DNA from: Haemaphysalis longicornis
Taxonomy: Eukaryota > Arthropoda > Arachnida > Ixodida > Ixodidae
Direction of reading: 5' to 3'
Length of the DNA: 64,000 nucleotides
NCBI GenBank assembly: GCA_013339765.2
Contig: CM023449.1
Coordinates: 19,648,955 to 19,712,954, forward strand
The notes beneath the pieces were generated by a model. It worked only from the letters and a program-made list of their open reading frames with translations. It was not told the origin of the DNA and did no database searches. Positions 1 through 12,000 of this stretch are shown here, in pieces (the first letter of the stretch is position 1; each line of letters opens with the position of its first letter). Both the position numbers and the translations under genes were made by a program.

Positions 1-1606
1 TTGTTCAAGAAGCCATGTGTCGACCGTGCCGGCGTAGCCCGCTATTTGCATCGATGAAACGGATGGGGGACGTTGGCCATTACGATGAGGGCGGAAACAA
101 GAAGGTTGTCGGCTACTTCAACTGCGAGCAAAAAAGAGGCAATGATCCCGGCACATGAGGGCTTCACTGTAAAAGAAACAAAAACCTTGCATAATTGCAC
201 CGGTTTTTAACTCTCACAAATAGGGCTAATAACAACGTAAAACTCCTTTATAGCTACATCATTGCCGGGCGCAACCATGCCGTAGTTGGTTATCGTCGTG
301 ACCTGTCTTTAACATGCAAAACAATTTCTAGCTCTTTCAATCAGTTTCAGTTGCGCTGCTCCCAGCATTCACTGTTACAAAACAGTCGCTGCGTGTCTGC
401 TTAGCTGCCATGGAAATGTCGTCTAAAGACGATAAACAGCAAGGAAACATTAAAATATGCTGTTATTTTCAAGTAACCTCAACAGCTGTAATACCTAAAA
501 GGACCGTACCTTGTATACTCAGCTGGACTTCTGAATAAGCGTCATGCTAGACCTATGCGGGCGATTTGTTTTTCGATGGTCCTGCAGCCTGCTAATCAGT
601 TATCTTTCATTATTGCTGTTCGCTTAGGATTACCAAGCTTACATGTGCGCGTGCTGTTTCTAATGCCTTCTTTCAGTGGGAGCTTCAGCCACTCCCTCAC
701 TGTCGGACATTAGTCGGGAAGCTTGATCTGTAGGTTACCCTATGCAGGCATACCAGTTTAGTTGTTCACAGTGCTAGCCTCTTATCAAGAACTGCTCGTT
801 ACGAGGTTGCGTTTGTGCTAGTATAAGGAGCCAACTATGTTACGTTTTTTACAGCGAATTTGTTTAGCAAATAGTAATTTTTCGTGTCCGCAGTTAAAAA
901 TAGCTAGAACGTGCCGAGCGAGCGCACGTAAGCGCGGACCTCACGGCGACCACCCGACAGTTAACAAAACCAAGTAAAATGCCTAGCGCTCGTGTGTGCG
1001 TGACTCCCGACGACCGCCAGAGGTCCCCCACGCACGTTTGTCAAGCCAAGCATTAGCCCATTTAGGGAGATTGGCCGAGATTAGCGGACAAAATCCAGCG
1101 TTCGCCGTAATGGTGGTAACACTTGCTCGGAACGAGAAAGACTCGTCATAGCGTACGCCCCTCCAAGGTGACGTCTAATGATTATCCCTTCAAAAAATGA
1201 GAGAAGCTTACACTTAATGCGACAATGATTGAGTAAAGGTCGTTGCGGTAGCGAAGAGGAAGAAAATCGGCGCAGCTGTAGTTGTGGACTTGCACCTTCG
1301 TGATGGTCGTGTAGGTTGCGAACAGCTTCGCTACCTTCACGTTTTTGGTGTTAGTGTGAGCTTCCTCGTTTTAAAAGTTACCTAATAAGTCACAGTTCTA
1401 CGTAATAGTGCGCTTTCATGAGTGTCGAAAAAAAAAAAAAACGGGACTGAGATCGAACTAACGAAATCACCGTGTGTTTCTTTTTTTTTTCGTATCGTGC
1501 AGGGCGCGTTTTTACACATTTTCGGGATGCAAACTATCCCTGTAATGTTTCAATAAATATTATCCACGTATCTCCTCGCTTCGCTGCAGATGTTGTCGAA
1601 GGTCGA
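1..1606. other. Anonymous non-coding DNA
   Basis: No convincing gene or repeat boundary is visible here. Reading frames are short and frequently interrupted. Short A and T runs near 1430 and 1480 are the only low-complexity sequence. Confidence 0.5.
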
Positions 1607-1654
1607 TAAGGACGATAATCATCATAATCATCATCGTCGTCGTCATCATCACCA
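1607..1654 (-). repeat. Trinucleotide tail (GAT/GAC) of a LINE 3' end
   Basis: On the minus strand this is a run of GATGATGAC-type triplets directly after the end of the RTE-like reading frame. LINEs of this family commonly finish in such short repeats, so I read it as the 3' tail of the insertion, not as an independent microsatellite. Confidence 0.6.
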
Positions 1655-1917
1655 GCCTATGTACGCCCACTGCAGGGCAAAGGGCTCTCCCATAGATCTC
1701 CAATTATCCCGGTCCTGTATTAACTGCGACCAATGTATACCCGCAAACTTCTTGATGTCATCTGCCCATCTAACTTTCCGCCGCCCCCAGCCTCGCTTGC
1801 CTTCTCTAAGGATCCACTCTGTTACCCTTAATGACCAACACTCCCCGATATGCACGATGGAGGTTTTCTGAATTCAACTCAATTTTCCTGCGTTCGCATT
1901 ACCTGCCCAGGGGGCCA
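1649..1917 (-). pseudogene. RTE-like LINE, C-terminal end of the reverse transcriptase ORF (5' truncated)
   Basis: The minus strand encodes RVTEWILREGKRGWGRR, then KVRWADDIKKFAGIHW and DNWRSMGEPFALQW. This is the conserved C-terminal end of the endonuclease/reverse transcriptase of RTE-type non-LTR retrotransposons, where the usual pattern is RVTEW.PREGKR.RGR, then TRWCDDI+KFAG, then WRSLGEAY.QQW. Just upstream a second frame gives WPPGQVMRTQEN, equivalent to the normal WAGHVMR block, so at least one frameshift lies near 1860-1878. Only about 90 codons survive, as expected of a copy truncated at its 5' end during target-primed reverse transcription. No RT catalytic motif is present, so the copy is dead. 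The triplet tail follows immediately. The family call comes from memory of the motif, and clade assignment beyond RTE-like is not attempted. Confidence 0.82.
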
Positions 1918-2218
1918 TCTGTAGGGAAATTTTGTTAGTGTTGGGCTTAACGCTCGAGTTACTGGGGCGAGGCTCGGACGCGAGCGGTTTTGGTATTTTG
2001 TAGTTAAAATGATTTTTTTATTGTGTTTTTTTAAATCGTCAGAATTGCAACCACGTCTATTTAAGTACAAAAACACCCATAGCTATCAGTTATAAACTTA
2101 AGTTCTGCCTCAAATATGCCCTTTTTTTGCTGAGCAATGTTGACGAGTATGGAGTATGCTAGCAGACTTAGTTTTTGTAAATGGTGTTCCTGTATAAACG
2201 TTCCGTTCGCGAATTCTT

Positions 2219-2350
2219 TAAAAATTTGGCCGAGCGGCTGAATCCGGAGACGGACGGGTGGACGGACGGACGGATGGACAGACAGAGACAGACAGACAAG
2301 CAGCCTAAAAAAGAATATCGCCTTCAAAAACCATAGCTTCCTACTAAACC
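2219..2350 (+). repeat. Interspersed repeat with internal GACA tract, copy 1
   Basis: A block reading GGCCGAGCGGCTGAATCCGG is followed by GACGGACGGACAGACAGACA-type repeats and then AGCAGCCTAAAAAAGAATAT and a cgcctt motif. The same order (a CGGCTGAATC-like motif, GACA repeats, AGCAGCCNAANAAAGA) recurs at 57228-57330 and, inverted, at 36285-36390. The GACA tract is therefore part of a dispersed element. The element's true ends are not visible. Confidence 0.55.
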
Positions 2351-4062
2351 TTGCTGCGCTAAGCCGTCCAGACGGCTCCAAAAAGATCAGACTACCACAG
2401 GGGGCTGTTTTGGTGACATTAAAGTCCGTCGCGAAGCGTATGAATTATAACAACAGCGCACGCCGAAAGGGGAAAGGTTGTAGTGTCCGTTGAACAGACG
2501 CCGAGAGAGCTCGAGGGAAGAGCAGTCGGAACGCGTGGGCGGCAACATGGCAGCAGGCGGCGCGTGTTAGCCGAAACGCGGAAAAGAGCGAGAAATGAAA
2601 AACGAGGGGACATCCACGAGGGCGCCATGAGCCCACTGCCTTCGGCTTATGGGCCGGCCTTGAAGGGAACGGCCCACGAGCCGCCGTCTAAATAAATGAC
2701 ATTTTCGTGCCGCGCTGTGGGGGAAAAGAGCCGTTGCCAACGACAGCTATGCAGCAACGCCTCTGGGCAGTCTGGCGGCGGGGAAGCGTGAAGACGCGGC
2801 GGCCGCTGAAATGAGAGCACCATATACGCAGGCCTACAGCCTGCTGGCAAAGAAAAGCAAGGGCACTAGAGCGTGCCCTTAAAGAAAGCCCATAATGAAG
2901 CCGTCTGGTCACGCGGTGTTCTTACGTTGGTCTATTGTACATTATAGGAGCGGGCTATTTTCTTCTAAGCCGGTCTTATAGGAGCGTCGTATAAGATAGG
3001 GAAAGGTGGAAAATTTTCTTCGACGCTTTTTTGCGGTCCCGAGATATTCGGCTCATTGCGTGGAAGCCATCTTACCAATGACTCGACGGGTAAGTCTAAG
3101 CCAAGCCTGAAAGGGTGCCAGTTACCACTTTTGCCCACGCCTCCACCCCGTTGTTAAACTAAACACCGTACACAGCAGGGTCGTCACAGAAGGGATGAGC
3201 TTTGCGCTGTCCTCACTGTATTGCATGCGTAATCTGGCGAACGGCAATTAAAATTCGCAGTTCGATATCTCAGAGCACGGATGCCCTAGAAGAACTCTGG
3301 CAAATGAAGCTGTGTAGAAAAACGGTTGCTTCTAACCTTTCAATACAAACATGCTTGCTTACTTCAGCTGCTAAAAGGTTAATTATTCTATTTTAGCTAA
3401 TTAAGCAACTGACATCAATAAGTACCACCGCATTCTGTGTCCCCCTGGGCTCATAACCTGACTGAAAAAGCCGTCGGCATGTTGATTTTGGTGCCAAATT
3501 AAAAAAAATCCCGTCGACTTAGCTTTGATCACCCTGTATATAATATATACTGTGTGTGTATTTGTGTTTTTAAAACGGACTAACACCTCGACGCATTGTT
3601 AACATCGTTGCAGTATTGTTTGAGTTCGTCTTTAACTCAAACCACAATCCTTCGCTTACAGGGAACATGTCACTTGCTTCTGAGGAGTAGCACAGATTTC
3701 CCTTCAGGATAGGCTTCAATATAAATCAATCTTGAAGAACGGAACAAGGAGAGGGAGCACTTCGTATCATTTGTATTGATGCGTTGGAGTCTCCGCTTGC
3801 GCGGCAAAGCCTGTTGAGGGACAAATTTGTGTTGGAGAAATTAAATAATTTTACCCATTATCTCGCTCCCTTCATCGCATTCACTACTGCTCCTCCAATC
3901 TCCTCTACCCCGTTCATCTTCCTCATCACTTTGTTCTCCCTCCTTCCTATCCAGAAGTTTCTTTGCAGTACGCAACGGCGTGTCTCGCACCAACGTCCCC
4001 TGTGCTGAGCCTAATAACAACTCCCTCTGTTTTTGTTTACTACAGAGCGCGCTGTACGAGGG
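2351..4062. other. Anonymous non-coding DNA
   Basis: A GC-richer stretch lies at about 2450-2900, then ordinary AT-rich sequence. Several overlapping frames of 60-75 codons exist, but none shows a domain, and overlaps on both strands suggest composition effects. Nothing else is supported. Confidence 0.45.
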
Positions 4063-4068
4063 TCTCTT

Positions 4069-4330
4069 TGTAGCATAAGCTACACCGGCCGAGGTTGAGC
4101 AGTTTCGCGTGGGCCCTGAAGGGCCGTGCTTCGCAAGCGCGAGGAGCATTGGATTGGATTGGATTAAATTGGATTGTATTGGATTCGATATCCAACCCGA
4201 TTGGAGTACGGGTGTGAAGAGAATTGGGTCTGCACATTCGCCGGTCTGCGAATTCCAGAGGAGTGACGTCATAGCAGCGGCAGACGCACTGGCGCCGGTG
4301 CGTGCCCAGCTGTGCGCCTCCGTTTCGCCG
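4069..4330 (+). repeat. Composite tick repeat with (GGATT)n, copy 1a
   Basis: The unit starts TGTAGCATAAGCTACACCGG and continues with CGAGGTTGAGCAGTTTCGCG, a tgg.cc.tga.gggccgtgct motif and gcgcgaggagca. A short GGATT pentanucleotide run follows, and then unique-looking sequence. The same opening block occurs at 63147 (plus) and at about 14475 (minus), which defines a dispersed family. It abuts a second partial unit, forming a head-to-tail dimer. Confidence 0.65.
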
Positions 4331-4339
4331 TAGCCAAGT

Positions 4340-4578
4340 CTGGCGCTGCGCCGGAGCCACTTGATAGCCGTTTCGCGTGGCTCCTGGAAAGCCGTGCTGC
4401 GCATGCGCGAGGAGCAGTGACTGGACTGGACTGGACTGGACTGGACTGGACTGGACTGGACTGGACTGGACTGGACTGGACTGGACTGGACTGGACTGGA
4501 CTGGATTGGATTGGATTGCTGAACCTTAGGTCACGCTACGTATATCCTGGCATAGCCGATCTAAGCCACTGCTAATTT
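4340..4578 (+). repeat. Composite tick repeat with (GGACT)n array, copy 1b
   Basis: A second unit of the family: GGAGCCACTTGATAGCC, TTTCGCGTGGCTCCTGG and GCGCATGCGCGAGGAGCAG lead straight into about 20 near-perfect copies of ACTGG (4415-4515). The unit closes with the family's 3' end, CTGAACCTTAGGTCACGCTA, ...CTGGCATAGCCGATCTAAGCCACTGCTA and a T-rich tail. Read on the minus strand, the 3' end contains GGCTTAGATCGGCTATG, which resembles a tRNA A box, so the family may be a tRNA-derived SINE pointing the other way. Confidence 0.68.
4415..4515. repeat. Pentanucleotide array (ACTGG)n
   Basis: About 20 tandem copies of ACTGG, very homogeneous, degrading into ATTGG at the 3' edge. It lies inside the composite repeat at the same internal point where other copies carry GGATT runs. 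Confidence 0.95.
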
Positions 4579-7500
4579 TTTAATTAGTCCTTGTAAGTGA
4601 AAATAAAAGAGCACACCCTACAATGAAGAAAGAGGAGGTGACGTGTTCGTTGGCGCCAGGCAGCCTCTCCGTACAGGCAAAAGAGACGAACCCTTCTCCT
4701 TCCTGTGGTGTTCGCTTTCTACTGCTCAGAAGGCTTCAGAGGCTTCGGCATTCTCTCCTCACGCCTTTTTTCGCTCAGGAGCTCTCACAATCACGTCTCT
4801 TCGGGAGCGGTGCATCCAGTGCTATCGCATCAAAAGCACCTAAAACAGAAAACGCAACTGTGTCTTGAAACTGAAGCGCCAAAGCTACACGATAAGTCTG
4901 CACACGAGGCTTTTTGTGGCATAGCTTCAAAAGACTCAGCAAAGATTGTTAGTTCCATAGTTCCGCGTGTGCAGCGATGCCAACCAAGATGTTCGATACG
5001 CATTTTATCGCCTTAATTTCCCGAATATGTCACCTGAGAACAAGTTCCTTCCCTTTCAATTTCTGCTCCTGTAAAGCGTGCTTCGCCTGTAGAGCGACTG
5101 TGCACTGAAACAAAGCTACTTCAAAATATTTTGTTATAAATATTTCTGTGCCTGTAACACGTACAGACACGCGACAGATTCACGAACCTAATGACAAAGT
5201 TTTTATTATGAAGTTCGTAATAGGATATAATTACAAGCGAGCTTAAGGAAAGGGGCGATTATCTGTTTTGCATTGCAGGTGCCAAAATGTCCTTGAACTC
5301 GGGAAATAAGTAGCGTGTATTGCAATGAAAGTGCCGAGTAATGCTGAAGCGTTTATTCTTTATTAGGCGTTTAATAATAGAATTTCTAGTAATAATTAAT
5401 ACCAAGGTGGCCTTTTTTCCCGGTGCTAAGATAGTTAGCCAAAACAATATTTGCATGCTGCAAGCGATTTTTGCCGGCAGCTGTTTCGTGACTTTCACCG
5501 GCACGCGCGTTGTCCTTACTGCGATACAGGCTGTGAGAATTCATGACATTCAGGCATTATAGGTGGCCAGACGTGATGTCGGTTCCTGCAATCCTGTGGC
5601 ATATTTTATTGTTAAAAATATTTAAAACCGGACGTAATCTTTTTGCACTTTGTTTACTCAACAAAACAGCTTTTAGCTCTCGCTGCTGTGATCCCTCCGC
5701 ACAAAGTTGCACGAGAGGAAGGGTTGCGGATTTGATCGCTCATCGCCAGGAAGGATGACCATAAAAAGGGGCGCTCAGATATCGATTATAATTTAGTGGA
5801 CTCTTTCAAGAAAGATATCTGCAGTCCCTCCGCCTCCTTTACCCTTCACTCTTTGCATACGTCAATGCCTCTGAAGAATAATAAATGAATCTCCGTAAGC
5901 GGAACAGCGAGTTGCGTTAGCAAGTGAAGCATTTGATGCACGCCTAACAGGTACGGAAGATACAACATTGGACTTACAAAACTCTCTTGAAAAACGCCTC
6001 CGACATGCCTCTAGTTTCTCCGCGCTCTCCCACGAAACCAGACAAACAAAGGGAAATCACGTCTACGTAGCTCCAAACAGAGTGACGCCAATCTCCGAGA
6101 GGAGCTACGCAGCGCCGACGAGATTGCGCGTTTCGCCGCGGTGAACGCAATCAAGGAAATTGGGAGAGGGCTTAACAGCACTGCAGGTACCAGAACACGC
6201 TCGCCCGCAAAGAAGAAAGCGGTTTAAGCGTAAACAGAAGACGACTGCAACGCCGCAACACCGGCTGCGTGGCAGTACATTACGCGCAACCGCAATCGTC
6301 GATAAAGAGCTAACGCTGAACAACAACAACAACAAAAAAAGAATACCGTGACAGATAAACCAAACGCCGACGGGTAGGGTTCCACCGGGAGGAGGAGGCT
6401 TTGTTGATTGCCCCCAGCCACGCACAGCCAAACTCGATACGCACGACGGTTTCGTCCCCGTGCACTCACCCACGTCACGGCGTGCTCTCGCGAACCGAGC
6501 GAGCTTCCCGTACTCCCGTAGGGAAAGCAACGGAAGTAGTGCAGATTTTTTCTTGCGTTTCAGTCGGTAGTAGACGCGCATGTAGTACGTACCTTGATTT
6601 CAAACAGGAACTTCGAAACAAACCTCGCTCACAAATTATTCCGCGCTTAGCCGGGAATCGATTAATGTCGAGCGGGCGAGGAAGCTCTTATTGCATGTAG
6701 CAGGGGACGATCATTCATTGCGTCGTACTCGTACAGCGATTCGCGCACGCTTACGGAAAAATAAAACGTAGAAAGAAGTGTACTTTCGGCTATCGATTCT
6801 ATGAGCGGACAGTATAGATCCAGCCTCTAGCCTGAATGAAGCATTAACGTACCTTGTCGCCAGGTGGAGACAAAGTCGATTGTTGTAGGTGAGCTGTTGT
6901 TTTCGAAATAGATTGCAAGCAACGTTTGAGTCTTAACTGTAGTTTGAGCATGTCTTAGCTGCTGTTGTTTTTCCACGTCCTTTCCAAGGATGCATATTTT
7001 GGGGGTTTTCTATCTTTCTCAACATTCCAAAGTTTCCATTTGCACGCGCCTGGCGATCACATTAACTACACATTACTACACATTAACTACACATTAACTA
7101 CAATGTCCTTAATTCAAATATCTGGTTTATTAAAACTGGTGCTATGGTTCCATCAAGAATCCGTGTATTTCAAGACGTGAAAATGCTCGGGAAGTCGGAT
7201 GCGAACACAAACGCACGGGTGGTTCCAACATACCTCACCGCCCACTACGCTCTCAGTAGCAACGAACTCAAGCGTCGTCTGCGTCAGCGCCGTATTGCCA
7301 GATGGCATAACTTTCGAGAGTTCTGCGGAGATTGACGCCGGTACGGAGACCTGTGACGTAATGACTGACGCGGATGTTATAAAAAAGGCCGCAGCTGAGG
7401 ACCATCGAACCCTCGGCGGCGAATATTCTGACGTCAGAAAGTAATGCTTCTACCCGGGGCAACTCACGTAACGACAACGCTGGAGACACACCGCGCTGCT

Positions 7501-7614
7501 TCCTCTTACCTGGAAGAAAGCACAGGCCGTGTTTGAACGACTCTGCAAGCACCAAGCGATGTTCGTTTATCATGACAAAAAAGAAGTGGTGGATTTCTCT
7601 GTAATAGGAATTGG
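4579..7614. other. Anonymous non-coding DNA
   Basis: No recognisable gene. Frames of 60-160 codons (for example minus strand 6105-6581) lack any motif and overlap others in GC-rich patches around 6060-6560. I can identify no repeat boundary. Confidence 0.45.
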
Positions 7615-8017
7615 TAAAACATGAAAGCGAAATGAGCAGTGAAATCTGCAGCTGAGCATGATTTGCAGGTCTGCGGCTGTCTTGTGCTGTCGGCTGTCGG
7701 TGTGCTTGGCGAGTGACGTCCTGCTGGCGGGTCGCTTCGGCAAGATGTACTGGCGTCATTTTCGTGACGGATATGACGTCAGTAAAATCTTGGTGTATCC
7801 CTGGCATAAAACACTGTCGTGTTAAAATACAAAACCAGAAAACGAACAAGCCTAAGTGTAGCGTACTCTTTCGCACTAAAGGCCGCTTCCCCACACGAAG
7901 GCCCTGTGTGCAGGGGTGAACCTTTTACAGGCCGCTTGCTTCGTTGCGTCATTTCCGCGACGGATGTGACTTCATTGAAATCTCTTTATCCCGGAATAAA
8001 ACACTTTCGTGTTAAAA
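7615..8017 (+). mobile_element. Non-autonomous TIR element (MITE), family A copy 1
   Basis: A 403-bp element that aligns along its whole length with 31031-31442. Left end TAAAACATGAAAGCG and right end CACTTTCGTGTTAAAA form imperfect terminal inverted repeats, which are better preserved in the second copy. There is no transposase. The last ~75 bp (starting TTGCGTCATTTCCGCGACGG) are a second version of an internal block at 7748-7827 (TACTGGCGTCATTTTCGTGA), so the 3' end has been duplicated within the element. The target duplication is ambiguous because both ends sit in T/A-rich sequence. Confidence 0.72.
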
Positions 8018-8739
8018 AGAAAGCGTAGAGGCGCGCATCATCATTTACTTCCGTTCAATCTCGGTGTTGATTTCCGGAAATCATCACTCATCTGCTAGCT
8101 CCGCACACAGGCATCGCCTGACACATCTCACGTAAATATTACATTTACCCTGCTCTTTGGTTGAAACTGTGCTTCATTAAAACACGATTCGCCCCCTCAT
8201 CTGTTCAAATTGTTGAGGTTTCACTGCATCTAGTGCTTCTGTGCCTACCTGCAGAATTGTTGGCTGGCGGCTTTCCCTTTTAAGATGCAAAGGTTTATGT
8301 CTATATGTTTAATGGGACGCGTTGTCAGGCAGAAAAATTATCGTGGGGTGCCAAACATCTACGCGACCCGGGGAGCTCGCACTTGGAAAGGAAAACAGCA
8401 GCGACGGAGAACAGACGGAAGCGTTCCTGAAAAAGGGTTACTGAACAGGCTGCAAAATTGTTACAAATGGTTACAAATATGTTACACCACACTTCACAAA
8501 GCTAGACAATAAGGTTCTGCGCTTACTTCGTACAGCTCGTCATCTAAAAAATGAACGCATCCGTGTGAAAGTTGAAGGCACCTGCCATATATTTGCTATC
8601 ATGAAAATAAAACAAAAGAAAGAAGAAGACAGTGATCAAAGTCTGAAAATTTTCGCTACACCCGCAATGAATCTTTACTGGTAGTTTCAGTTATGGAAGA
8701 CTACAGTAAAAGTTTCAGTTAAGTAGTCTCAGTTAACGA
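8018..8739. other. Anonymous non-coding DNA
   Basis: No gene or repeat recognised. A direct duplication of AAAGTTTCAGTTAAGTAG-like sequence lies near 8680-8740, just before the SINE. Confidence 0.4.
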
Positions 8740-8933
8740 AGCGCACAGAGGACGCGGGTTCCATTCCCGGCCACGGCGGCCGCTTTTCTGATGGAGGCTA
8801 AAAGCAAAAACGCCCATGTGCACGAGATTTGGGCGCACGTTCAAGATCCCCAGGTGCTCAAAATTAATCCGGAGCCCTCCACTACGGCGCGCCTCATCGC
8901 CTGCGTTGCGTCGGCGTGTTAAACCTCACAACA
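8740..8933 (+). mobile_element. tRNA-derived SINE (Ruka-like), copy 1
   Basis: The head carries a recognisable pol III B box, GCGGGTTCCATTCCCGGCC. It is followed by a CACGAGATTTGGGCGCACGT motif and the conserved 3' domain AAAATTAATCCGGAGCCCTC, then CACTACGGCGCGCCTCATCG, a GTCGGCGTGTTAAACCTCA motif and a tetranucleotide tail. The 3' domain is shared with 45712-45985 and, inverted, 62131-62300. The A-box half of the tRNA head is not recognisable, so this copy is probably 5'-degraded and transcriptionally dead. Confidence 0.8.
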
Positions 8934-9056
<123 letters not shown>

Positions 9057-12000
9057 GAAGATGGCTGGGGCAAAAGTATGTAGGCGACTAATTAAGTGTT
9101 GCTACCGTTGCGCGTATGGGGACGGTGTATGTTACTTGAGCACATCATTACTTTCAAAAATGCCGTACGTCGACATTTCGTTAAAGAACCTGGTTATTCG
9201 GGCGACTCAACACAGTGACCCAGATCCCGACTGCCTTGAGGGCAGCAATTAAAACTTTTTTCCAGACGCATCTACGGTTTCACAAACGATTACAGGCTGC
9301 GTCGATAGCACGAAAACTGCCCATCTAGACGAAAAATGCTTCATTACTCCCGGCGGAGCCGTATTGGGCAATGGCGCTCCGATGCCGTTGTGGAGTCTGA
9401 GAGTTTCATTACTAGCCAGCAGTGTTCTGTTACAGCCGGGAAACACGTACGAAACGAAAAATTCCTTCTGCGTGCACTTTGAAACGCCATAAATATACCA
9501 TGTTGCGATCGGCCAATGAAAAGGGCTTGAAGCAAGTTTTGCTCCATCATTTATCAGAACCTGCTGACTGCTTTCAGGTGAAAAATTGCCAACCTCCGAT
9601 TATGCTTACTACAGTCTTGGTAATGGTCTTCCTTTTTTTTCACAAAAAGAAAAGAACTAGTCCTAATCTCCAGGGCTTGTTCTAGTTCCCTTAACACTCC
9701 CGAATGCAGAGGAGACGGACAGTAAGAGAGAGAAGAGGGGACGGAAGAAAACGAAGCACGGTATCAGGGTATTTTGAATGGAAGAGATGAGATAATTTCT
9801 TACATTTTACTTCGCGTTTGTTCTGTCCCCAAGTTTGAAATAATGAGAGCCGAGACTTCCATAAAAAGAAAATCGAAAAGTAAGCCATTGCCTTGCGGAA
9901 CGACGACGAAGCGGATGAGGATGGCCCCAAATGAATCGGAGAAATCGTACGCTTAACGAAGCGTGAAGCGTTCGTTGATTGCGCGGGCTTAGGGTGAGCG
10001 CGAGCGACCGTATAATTGCGGTGCGTTTTCCCGTCGTCCGCGATCGTCTGGAAAGTATTGTCGCTGCTCCGAACGGGTGCAGGCGGCACTGCGGTGGGGT
10101 GTTCCGTCGTTTAAAACCCGACGTAAAACACGGGCGTCGAAGTGTTGGGAAACCGTTCGCGGATGCAAGTAGGAACTGAGGTGAGAAACCAATCATGACT
10201 TCGAATCATGAGGTGAAAGTAATAACGAGGTACGAATAGCCTAGTTATTATGTCTAAATTAAGCAAAAATGTCCATGCACGTGTTACGAGACATCCGGAG
10301 TTCTGGTGGGTCTTTCTTACCAGAACCATTTACGGAGACAATATGCTACGAAGCAAAATACCGGTATTGCTAAACAGCCTTCAGAGACTGGGGAAGGACG
10401 TAGATACCTTATCAGTTAAACACGCGCTTGCGCTATTTCGTAATAGTCAATATTTTTAACTTTCTGTTACTTCCTTGTGTCATACTCCTGATATTATTAA
10501 ATAAATTTTGTGTTTACTGGAGGGTTGATACCGATGTGAAAGCATGAGGAATTGTATTTCTGTGTTTTGTATTTGTATGTAGGTGTGTAAACTTGATAAA
10601 CTTCTGACTCGCGTTCGTCGGGATACATGGGAATTTTAGCATGCATGCCAAGTTGATTTTACCTTGGCGTACGTATGTATTTGACAGTTTCGGTGCGTAA
10701 CTATGTGAAAAAATGTAACGCAGCAGGAAACAGAAGAGACGGATAGAATGCACACGGACGAGCGCTCACTTCCAACTGATTCTTTATTCACAAGACGGCA
10801 AATATATATGCTTAGTCTTGGCAGACAAAAAAAAAAACGTAGGAAACAAAAACAAAACAACAACAACAAAAAATGCTGACAAAGAAAGATCGAGTACATC
10901 CAACACGCGCCAAACATCTTCACAATCACAGTGGCCTGTCGCGTATAGCATCACATTGCAGAAAATGTAATTCACGCTCAGATAACGCAACCGATAAAAA
11001 ACGAATCATGTTCTCAAACTATCTTGCCGAGCATAGAAAACAGCTAAGGAGGAAGTAAGGGGAGACTAAGGGGGGGGGGAAATCGTATGCGAGTCGTTAG
11101 TAATGACTGCCACAAACGTTTTAAAACACAACACCGCGAAAGCTTACTTCTTATGAGTGTGACACATGGCAAATTTGTCGAAACATTTACCCACATACAT
11201 TGTCAGTTACTTCGATGCCAGCGTGATGCGTTTGCTGAATGGGCCAATGTATTGGCGCCTTGAACTGAACGACGGAAACAAAGTAAAGCTATAAATGGCG
11301 ATAGAAAGACGATAACCCCGGCAAGGAGTTTCAACTGCTGTATACGGAACCCATCTGGATACACTTGCAATAACTGCGATCGCGTCTATTTTAGGAACGT
11401 TAATCTCAAACCTATCCCTACGAAATATACATCAGTGGTAATCTCTAGTGTTTCTGTAAATAGGCTAGCCCAAAAATGTCCGGAAATTTATTTTAGTACA
11501 GCATCTTTGAAAACAACACTACACAGCACTCATTCGCCATTACTACTTTTTTAATTTTAAATCCAGGAATTCGGGGAGACAATCACATCGCTTCCACCTT
11601 CGGCTTGCCTTCTCTCTTTTGTTCATGGTGGCTTTGCCCAGGCGAACGAAACTGCGTAATGCCTAAGGGCACGTGAAGCCGAATTGAATTCGCTGTTGGA
11701 CTGCGCTGATGCCTTCAGGCCGTGAGAATAGTTTGAATGGTTTGAAATTTTTCGGCGAGAAATATGAAACCGGTGGAATAGTGGCGAACAGCGATAACAC
11801 TGTTTTGAGTTTCGCGCAAATCCCACCATCTCTAATATAGCTGTCAAAAAAGAGTCCCTTCTGTTCACACTCCCTTGGTCGTGAATAAGCATGTCACTGT
11901 CCATAGAAGCGATCTTACCCGACGTAATTGAAATTGCGCGATTTTAGAGACGGCAGGTATTAAAATGAACGCGCGAATGCCGAATGCGAAGAGCAAGAAA

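Noticed and set aside
3841..4404. 187-codon minus-strand ORF
   Set aside because: It runs through the composite repeat and its GGATT run (SNPIQSN-like residues). Competing frames exist on both strands.
7268..7894. 208-codon minus-strand ORF
   Set aside because: Half of it lies inside MITE family A, and the same segment in the second MITE copy is not open in the same way. No domain.
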